Origin: Bufo bufo
Lineage: Eukaryota; Chordata; Amphibia; Anura; Bufonidae
Length of the DNA stretch: 64,000 nucleotides
Direction: 5' to 3'
Assembly (NCBI RefSeq): GCF_905171765.1
Contig: NC_053392.1
Location: 344,368,641-344,432,640 of the forward strand
Below are positions 55,401 to 64,000 of the stretch, one piece after another. Position 1 is the first letter of the stretch, and the number at the start of each line of letters is the position of its first letter. The notes under the pieces are model-generated. The model had not been told where the DNA came from. It did not search any database and worked only from the letters and a program-made list of their open reading frames with translations. A program made the position numbers and the translations under genes.

Positions 55401-56182
55401 CCCCTGAATCATGGAAGTTCAGCCCAGAGCCCTTCTTTCAAGCTAGGGATCCCAGACTTGCAGGGATGGTAGAAGGGGACTTGGGCTCCAAGAGGAGACC
55501 TCCAGCTTGTCTGTACCATCTTCCCTCCATGAATGGCAGAGGGGCAAAATCGGAAAATGTTACCCGATTTGACTTCCATAGCCCCTGGATACATTTTGCA
55601 CAAAGTCCCCCTGAATCATGGAAGTTCAGCCCGGCGGCTTCCCTTGGAGCTAGGGATCCCAGACTTGCAGGGATGGTAGAAGGGGACTTGGGCTCCGAGA
55701 GGAGACCTCCAGCTTGTCTGTACCACCTTCCCTCTGGGAATGGCAGAGGGGGGAAATCAGAAATTCTTACCCGCCTACGGTGCTCCTTTCCTGGGCAGAC
55801 ATTTCCAAAAATCCCCCCTGAACCTGTGGAAGTCTTGCCTCCCAGCCGACACCTCGGATGTCATGGAACTGATGGTGGGATCAAATCACCCTGTCCACCC
55901 CCCAGGGTCTCTCTACCTTCTTCCGGGAGGTGTTGGAAAGGGGGGCCCCCTTTCGTGTCACATGACGCTGAGACCCAGGGGTCTCGCGCCGTCATGCCCA
56001 GCCTCTGGAACTGCTGTCGGTAAGAGACAGCCAGGTTTGATCTCATAGCTGGTTCTCTTTCTCAAAACGGCCAAACGGACATACTTATGGAAGTTCAGCC
56101 CGGCGGGGCAAAATCGGAAAATGTTACCCGATTTGACTTCCATAGCCCCCGGATACATTTTGCACAAAGTCCCCCTGAATCA
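49431..56182. repeat. Composite array: 564-bp units alternating with 207-bp units
   Basis: The composite unit start (ttatggaagttcag(c/a)c followed by cggcggggcaaaatc) falls at 49863, 50426, 50990, 51968, 52739, 53717, 54695 and 56087. The spacings are 563, 564, 978, 771, 978, 978 and 1392, that is 564 plus 0, 0, 2, 1, 2, 2 and 4 units of 207. Each 564-bp unit combines 207-type text with a segment shared with the 270-bp units (tctaccttcttccgggaggt through ctcatagctggttctct). Confidence 0.92.
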
Positions 56183-59100
56183 TGGAAGTTCAGCCCAGCG
56201 GCCCCCTTTCAAGGTAGGGATCCCAGACTTGCAGGGATGGTAGAAGGGGACTTGGGCTCCAAGAGGAGACCTCCAGCTTGTCTGTACCATCTTCCCTCCA
56301 TGAATGGCAGAGGGGCAAAATCGGAAAATGTTACCCGATTTGACTTCCATAACCCCTGGATACATTTTGCACAAAGTCCCCCTGAATCATGGAAGTTCAG
56401 CCCAGCGCCTTCCTTTCAAGGTAGGGATCCCAGACTTGCAGGGATGGTAGAAGGGGACTTGGGCTCCAAGAGGAGACCTCCAGCTTGTCTGTACCACCTT
56501 CCCTCCATGAATGGCAGAGGGGCAAAATCGGAAAATGTTACCCGATTTGACTTCCATGGCCCCTGGATACATTTTGCACAAAGTCCCCCTCATCCATGGA
56601 AGTTCAGCCCAGCGGCTTCCTTTCAAGGTAGGGATCCCAGACTTGCAGGGATGGTAGAAGGGGACTTGGGCTCCAAGAGGACACCTCCAGCTTGTCTGTA
56701 CCATCTTCCCTCCATGAATGGCAGAGGGGCAAAATCGGAAAATGTTACCCGATTTGACTTCCATAGCCCCTGGATACATTTTGCACAAAGTCCCCCTGAA
56801 TCATGGAAGTTCAGCCCAGCGGCTTCCTTTCAAGGTAGGGATCCCAGACTTGCAGGGATGGTAGAAGGGGACTTGGGCTCCAAGAGGAGACCTCCAGCTT
56901 GTCTGTACCATCTTCCCTCCATGAATGGCAGAGGGGCAAAATCGGAAAATGTTACCCGATTTGACTTCCATGGCCCCTGGATACATTTTGCACAAAGTCC
57001 CCCTGAATCATGGAAGTTCAGCCCAGCGGCTTCCTTTCAAGGTAGGGATCCCAGACTTGCAGGGATGGTAGAAGGGGACTTGGGCTCCAAGAGGAGACCT
57101 CCAGCTTGTCTGTACCATCTTCCCTCCATGAATGGCAGAGGGGCAAAATCGGAAAATGTTACCCGATTTGACTTCCATGGCCCCTGGATACATTTTGCAC
57201 AAAGTCCCCCTGAATCATGGAAGTTCAGCCCAGAGCCCTTCTTTCAAGCTAGGGATCCCAGACTTGCAGGGATGGTAGAAGGGGACTTGGGCTCCAAGAG
57301 GAGACCTCCAGCTTGTCTGTACCATCTTCCCTCCATGAATGGCAGAGGGGCAAAATCGGAAAATGTTACCCGATTTGACTTCCATAGCCCCTGGATACAT
57401 TTTGCACAAAGTCCCCCTGAATCATGGAAGTTCAGCCCAGCGGCTTCCTTTCAAGGTAGGGATCCCAGACTTGCAGGGATGGTAGAAGGGGACTTGGGCT
57501 CCAAGAGGAGACCTCCAGCTTGTCTGTACCATCTTCCCTCCATGAATGGCAGAGGGGCAAAATCGGAAAATGTTACCCGATTTGACTTCCATAGCCCCTG
57601 GATACATTTTGCACAAAGTCCCCCTGAATCATGGAAGTTCAGCCCAGCGGCTTCCTTTCAAGGTAGGGATCCCAGACTTGCAGGGATGGTAGAAGGGGAC
57701 TTGGGCTCCAAGAGGAGACCTCCAGCTTGTCTGTACCATCTTCCCTCCATGAATGGCAGAGGGGCAAAATCGGAAAATGTTACCCGATTTGACTTCCATG
57801 GCCCCTGGATACATTTTGCACAAAGTCCCCCTGAATCATGGAAGTTCAGCCCAGAGCCCTTCTTTCAAGCTAGGGATCCCAGACTTGCAGGGATGGTAGA
57901 AGGGGACTTGGGCTCCAAGAGGAGACCTCCAGCTTGTCTGTACCATCTTCCCTCCATGAATGGCAGAGGGGCAAAATCGGAAAATGTTACCCGATTTGAC
58001 TTCCATGGCCCCTGGATACATTTTGCACAAAGTCCCCCTGAATCATGGAAGTTCAGCCCAGCGCCCTTCTTTCAAGCTAGGGATCCCAGACTTGCAGGGA
58101 TGGTAGAAGGGGACTTGGGCTCCAAGAGGAGACCTCCAGCTTGTCTGTACCATCTTCCCTCCATGAATGGCAGAGGGGCAAAATCGGAAAATGTTACCCG
58201 ATTTGACTTCCATAGCCCCTGGATACATTTTGCACAAAGTCCCCCTGAATCATGGAAGTTCAGCCCAGCGGCTTCCTTTCAAGGTAGGGATCCCAGACTT
58301 GCAGGGATGGTAGAAGGGGACTTGGGCTCCAAAAGGAGACCTCCAGCTTGTCTGTACCATCTTCCCTCCATGAATGGCAGAGGGGCAAAATCGGAAAATG
58401 TTACCCGATTTGACTTCCATGGCCCCTGGATACATTTTGCACAAAGTCCCCCTGAATCATGGAAGTTCAGCCCAGAGCCCTTCTTTCAAGCTAGGGATCC
58501 CAGACTTGCAGGGATGGTAGAAGGGGACTTGGGCTCCAAGAGGAGACCTCCAGCTTGTCTGTACCATCTTCCCTCCATGAATGGCAGAGGGGCAAAATCG
58601 GAAAATGTTACCCGATTTGACTTCCATGGCCCCTGGATACATTTTGCACAAAGTCCCCCTGAATCATGGAAGTTCAGCCCAGAGCCCTTCTTTCAAGCTA
58701 GGGATCCCAGACTTGCAGGGATGGTAGAAGGGGACTTGGGCTCCAAGAGGAGACCTCCAGCTTGTCTGTACCATCTTCCCTCCATGAATGGCAGAGGGGC
58801 AAAATCGGAAAATGTTACCCGATTTGACTTCCATAGCCCCTGGATACATTTTGCACAAAGTCCCCCTGAATCATGGAAGTTCAGCCCAGCGGCTTCCTTT
58901 CAAGGTAGGGATCCCAGACTTGCAGGGATGGTAGAAGGGGACTTGGGCTCCAAGAGGACACCCCCAGCTTGTCTGTACCACCTTCCCTCCATGAATGACA
59001 GAGGGACAAAATCGGAAAATGTTACCCGATTTGACTTCCATAGCCCCTGGATACATTTTGCACAAAGTCCCCCTGAATCATGGAAGTTCAGCCCAGAGCT

Positions 59101-62100
59101 TTTCTTTCAAGCTAGGGATCCAAGACTTGCAGGGATGGTAGAAGGGGACTTGGGCTCCAAGAGGAGACCTCCAGCTTGTCTGTACCACCTTCCCTCCATG
59201 AATGGCAGAGGGGCAAAATCGGAAAATGTTACCCGATTTGACTTCCATAGCCCCTGGATACATTTTGCACAAAGTCCCCCTCATCCATGGAAGTTCAGCC
59301 CAGCGGCTTCCTTTCAAGGTAGGGATCCCAGACTTGCAGGGATGGTAGAAGGGGACTTGGGCTCCAAGAGGAGACCGCCAGCTTGTCTCTACCAGCTTCC
59401 CTCCATGAATGACAGAGGGACAAAATCGGAAAATGTTACCCGATTTGACTTCCATAGCCCCTGGATACATTTTGCACAAAGTCCCCCTGAATCATGGAAG
59501 TTCAGCCCAGAGCTTTTCTTTCAAGCTAGGGATCCAAGACTTGCAGGGATGGTAGAAGGGGACTTGGGCTCCAAGAGGAGACCTCCAGCTTGTCTGTACC
59601 ATCTTCCCTCCATGAATGGCAGAGGGGCAAAATCGGAAAATGTTACCCGATTTGACTTCCATGGCCCCTGGATACATTTTGCACAAAGTCCCCCTGAATC
59701 ATGGAAGTTCAGCCCAGCGGCTTCCTTTCAAGGTAGGGATCCCAGACTTGCAGGGATGGTAGAAGGGGACTTGGGCTCCAAGAGGAGACCTCCAGCTTGT
59801 CTGTACCATCTTCCCTCCATGAATGGCAGAGGGGCAAAATCGGAAAATGTTACCCGATTTGACTTCCATGGCCCCTGGATACATTTTGCACAAAGTCCCC
59901 CTGAATCATGGAAGTTCAGCCCAGAGCCTTCTTTCAAGCTAGGGATCCCAGACTTGCAGGGATGGTAGAAGGGGACTTGGGCTCCAAGAGGAGACCTCCA
60001 GCTTGTCTGTACCATCTTCCCTCCATGAATGGCAGAGGGGCAAAATCGGAAAATGTTACCCGATTTGACTTCCATAGCCCCTGGATACATTTTGCACAAA
60101 GTCCCCCTGAATCATGGAAGTTCAGCCCAGCGGCTTCCTTTCAAGGTAGGGATCCCAGACTTGCAGGGATGGTAGAAGGGGACTTGGGCTCCAAGAGGAG
60201 ACCTCCAGCTTGTCTGTACCATCTTCCCTCCATGAATGGCAGAGGGGCAAAATCGGAAAATGTTACCCGATTTGACTTCCATGGCCCCTGGATACATTTT
60301 GCACAAAGTCCCCCTGAATCATGGAAGTTCAGCCCAGCGGCTTCCTTTCAAGGTAGGGATCCCAGACTTGCAGGGATGGTAGAAGGGGACTTGGGCTCCA
60401 AGAGGAGACCTCCAGCCTGTCTGTACCATCTTCCCTCCATGAATGGCAGAGGGGCAAAATCGGAAAATGTTACCCGATTTGACTTCCATGGCCCCTGGAT
60501 ACATTTTGCACAAAGTCCCCCTGAATCATGGAAGTTCAGCCCAGAGCCCTTCTTTCAAGCTAGGGATCCCAGACTTGCAGGGATGGTAGAAGGGGACTTG
60601 GGCTCCAAGAGGAGACCTCCAGCTTGTCTGTACCATCTTCCCTCCATGAATGGCAGAGGGGCAAAATCGGAAAATGTTACCCGATTTGACTTCCATGGCC
60701 CCTGGATACATTTTGCACAAAGTCCCCCTGAATCATGGAAGTTCAGCCCAGAGCCCTTCTTTCAAGCTAGGGATCCCAGACTTGCAGGGATGGTAGAAGG
60801 GGACTTGGGCTCCAAGAGGAGACCTCCAGCTTGTCTGTACCATCTTCCCTCCATGAATGGCAGAGGGGCAAAATCGGAAAATGTTACCCGATTTGACTTC
60901 CATAGCCCCTGGATACATTTTGCACAAAGTCCCCCTGAATCATGGAAGTTCAGCCCAGCGGCTTCCTTTCAAGGTAGGGATCCCAGACTTGCAGGGATGG
61001 TAGAAGGGGACTTGGGCTCCAAAAGGAGACCTCCAGCTTGTCTGTACCATCTTCCCTCCATGAATGGCAGAGGGGCAAAATCGGAAAATGTTACCCGATT
61101 TGACTTCCATAGCCCCTGGATACATTTTGCACAAAGTCCCCCTGAATCATGGAAGTTCAGCCCAGAGCCCTTCTTTCAAGCTAGGGATCCCAGACTTGCA
61201 GGGATGGTAGAGGGGGACTTGGGCTCCAAGAGGAGACCTCCAGCTTGTCTGTACCATCTTCCCTCCATGAATGGCAGAGGGGCAAAATCGGAAAATGTTA
61301 CCCGATTTGACTTCCATGGCCCCTGGATACATTTTGCACAAAGTCCCCCTGAATCATGGAAGTTCAGCCCAGAGCCCTTCTTTCAAGCTAGGGATCCCAG
61401 ACTTGCAGGGATGGTAGAGGGGGACTTGGGCTCCAAGAGGAGACCTCCAGCTTGTCTGTACCATCTTCCCTCCATGAATGGCAGAGGGGCAAAATCGGAA
61501 AATGTTACCCGATTTGACTTCCATAGCCCCTGGATACATTTTGCACAAAGTCCCCCTGAATCATGGAAGTTCAGCCCAGCGGCTTCCTTTCAAGGTAGGG
61601 ATCCCAGACTTGCAGGGATGGTAGAAGGGGACTTGGGCTCCAAGAGGAGACCGCCAGCTTGTCTCTACCAGCTTCCCTCCATGAATGACAGAGGGACAAA
61701 ATCGGAAAATGTTACCCGATTTGACTTCCATAGCCCCTGGATACATTTTGCACAAAGTCCCCCTGAATCATGGAAGTTCAGCCCAGAGCTTTTCTTTCAA
61801 GCTAGGGATCCAAGACTTGCAGGGATGGTAGAAGGGGACTTGGGCTCCAAGAGGAGACCTCCAGCTTGTCTGTACCATCTTCCCTCCATGAATGGCAGAG
61901 GGGCAAAATCGGAAAATGTTACCCGATTTGACTTCCATAGCCCCTGGATACATTTTGCACAAAGTCCCCCTGAATCATGGAAGTTCAGCCCAGCGGCTTC
62001 CTTTCAAGGTAGGGATCCCAGACTTGCAGGGATGGTAGAAGGGGACTTGGGCTCCAAGAGGAGACCGCCAGCTTGTCTCTACCAGCTTCCCTCCATGAAT

Positions 62101-64000
62101 GACAGAGGGACAAAATCGGAAAATGTTACCCGATTTGACTTCCATAGCCCCTGGATACATTTTGCACAAAGTCCCCCTGAATCATGGAAGTTCAGCCCAG
62201 AGCTAGGGATCCAAGACTTGCAGGGATGGTAGAAGGGGACTTGGGCTCCAAGAGGAGACCTCCAGCTTGTCTGTACCATCTTCCCTCCATGAATGGCAGA
62301 GGGGCAAAATCGGAAAATGTTACCCGATTTGACTTCCATGGCCCCTGGATACATTTTGCACAAAGTCCCCCTGAATCATGGAAGTTCAGCCCAGAGCCCT
62401 TCTTTCAAGCTAGGGATCCCAGACTTGCAGGGATGGTAGAAGGGGACTTGGGCTCCAAGAGGAGACCTCCAGCTTGTCTGTACCATCTTCCCTCCATGAA
62501 TGGCAGAGGGGCAAAATCGGAAAATGTTACCCGATTTGACTTCCATAGCCCCTGGATACATTTTGCACAAAGTCCCCCTGAATCATGGAAGTTCAGCCCA
62601 GCGGCTTCCTTTCAAGGTAGGGATCCCAGACTTGCAGGGATGGTAGAAGGGGACTTGGGCTCCAAGAGGAGACCTCCAGCTTGTCTGTACCATCTTCCCT
62701 CCATGAATGGCAGAGGGGCAAAATCGGAAAATGTTACCCGATTTGACTTCCATAGCCCCTGGATACATTTTGCACAAAGTCCCCCTGAATCATGGAAGTT
62801 CAGCCCAGCGCCCTCCTTTCAAGCTAGGGATCCCAGACTTGCAGGGATGGTAGAAGGGGACTTGGGCTCCAAGAGGAGACCTCCAGCTTGTCTGTACCAT
62901 CTTCCCTCCATGAATGGCAGAGGGGCAAAATCGGAAAATGTTACCCGATTTGACTTCCATGGCCCCCGGATACATTTTGCACAAAGTCCCCCTGAATCAT
63001 GGAAGTTCAGCCCAGAGCCCTTCTTTCAAGCTAGGGATCCCAGACTTGCAGGGATGGTAGAAGGGGACTTGGGCTCCAAGAGGAGACCTCCAGCTTGTCT
63101 GTACCATCTTCCCTCCATGAATGGCAGAGGGGCAAAATCGGAAAATGTTACCCGATTTGACTTCCATAGCCCCTGGATACATTTTGCACAAAGTCCCCCT
63201 CATCCATGGAAGTTCAGCCCGGCGGCTTCCCTTGGAGCTAGGGATCCCAGACTTGCAGGGATGGTAGAAGGGGACTTGGGCCCCAAGAGGAGACCGCCAG
63301 CTTGTCTCTACCAGCTTCCCTCCATGAATGACAGAGGGACAAAATCGGAAAATGTTACCCGATTTGACTTCCATAGCCCCTGGATACATTTTGCACAAAG
63401 TCCCCCTGAATCATGGAAGTTCAGCCCAGCGGCCCCCTTTCAAGGTAGGGATCCCAGACTTGCAGGGATGGTAGAAGGGGACTTGGGCTCCAAGAGGAGA
63501 CCTCCAGCTTGTCTGTACCATCTTCCCTCCATGAATGGCAGAGGGGCAAAATCGGAAAATGTTACCCGATTTGACTTCCATAGCCCCTGGATACATTTTG
63601 CACAAAGTCCCCCTGAATCATGGAAGTTCAGCCCAGCGGCTTCCCTTTCAAGCTAGGGATCCCAGACTTGCAGGGATGGTAGAAGGGGACTTGGGCTCCA
63701 AGAGGAGACCTCCAGCTTGTCTGTACCATCTTCCCTCCATGAATGGCAGAGGGGCAAAATCGGAAAATGTTACCCGATTTGACTTCCATAGCCCCTGGAT
63801 ACATTTTGCACAAAGTCCCCCTGAATCATGGAAGTTCAGCCCAGAGCTTTTCTTTCAAGCTAGGGATCCAAGACTTGCAGGGATGGTAGAAGGGGACTTG
63901 GGCTCCAAGAGGAGACCTCCAGCTTGTCTGTACCATCTTCCCTCCATGATGGCAGAGGGCAAAATCGGAAAATGTTACCCGATTTGACTTCCATAGCCCC
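56183..64000. repeat. 207-bp tandem array, about 37 units, continuing off the window
   Basis: Units starting atggaagttcagccc run at 207-base spacing to the window edge. Each carries gggatcc (BamHI), gacttgcaggg, 'ggggacttgggctcc', 'cctccagcttgtctgtacca', 'aaaatgttacccgatttgac' and 'gatacattttgcacaaagtc'. Variants occur in the segment before the BamHI site (gcggcttcctttcaagg, gagcccttctttcaagc, gagcttttctttcaagc, gcggcttcccttggagc). Frame-breaking indels occur near 59925 (-1), 62205 (about -13), 63645 (+1) and 63950. The long plus frames are by-products of a 69-codon unit. Confidence 0.97.

Noticed and set aside
56087..63656. Very long plus-strand frames (up to 1,293 codons) in the 207-bp array as a giant repetitive protein
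   Set aside because: The unit is 69 codons, so one stop-free unit makes an endless frame. Indels of 1 and about 13 bases break the frame at several units, variants are not concentrated at third positions, and frames of about 64 codons per unit exist on the other strand too.
46230..64000. CENP-B box in the satellite-like units
   Set aside because: No sequence with the spacing TTCG-4-A-2-CGGG was found in the 207- or 270-bp units.

Overview
This window looks like intergenic DNA from a large, transposon-rich vertebrate genome, most likely an anuran amphibian. That is an inference. It rests on several hAT families with TAGTGTTGA / TAGAGTTGAG termini and GTTCGGGTTCGG-type tails, CR1/Rex1-like LINEs, Tc1/mariner elements, TTAA-flanked MITEs and solo retroviral LTRs. 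I found no host protein gene, tRNA, rRNA or CRISPR array. Every convincing coding similarity belongs to a mobile element, and nearly all copies are broken.

Layout. 1-1.7 kb: antisense retroviral gag relic interrupted by a solo LTR (5-bp target duplication). 1.7-2.0 kb: long hairpin. 2-8.1 kb: unclassified interspersed repeats, a 30-bp minisatellite, and units carrying ACTACAACTCCCAGCATG. 8.17-13.77 kb: internally deleted hAT holding a ZMYM1-like hAT relic and a second hAT, which itself carries a Tc1 element. 14.2-15.4 kb: degenerate short-period array. 16.46-17.14 kb: hAT MITE with perfect 8-bp duplication. 17.2-23 kb: stacked repeats between two inverted TTAA-flanked ends. 22.98-23.5 kb: LINE 3' fragment. 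23.5-26.4 kb: mostly unique AT-rich DNA with two MITEs.

26.42-45.46 kb is one nested stack. A hAT 5' end with a 121-bp tandem array was hit by a LINE. The LINE was hit by a mariner-like element and by a retroviral LTR. The mariner-like element was hit by a hAT of about 10.6 kb whose BED-finger transposase frame (1,153 codons) is open except for three TAA codons, and whose 3' end is present three times. The stack ends in two more truncated hAT 5' ends, the last with a palindrome field and a CCAAT/TATA promoter pointing rightwards.

45.46-64.0 kb is a GC-rich tandem array that runs off the window: an irregular start, about nine 270-bp units without length change, a unique GC-rich island near 49.1-49.3 kb, a zone of 564-bp composite units alternating with 0 to 4 units of 207 bp, then about 37 units of 207 bp. 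Each 207-bp unit has a BamHI site and a GACTTGC heptamer, which as I recall is the core of the Xenopus RNA polymerase I terminator. The array is therefore either a satellite with higher-order structure or part of a ribosomal DNA spacer; the sequence alone does not decide. The very long reading frames in it (up to 1,293 codons) follow from unit lengths divisible by three, and frame-breaking indels argue against coding.
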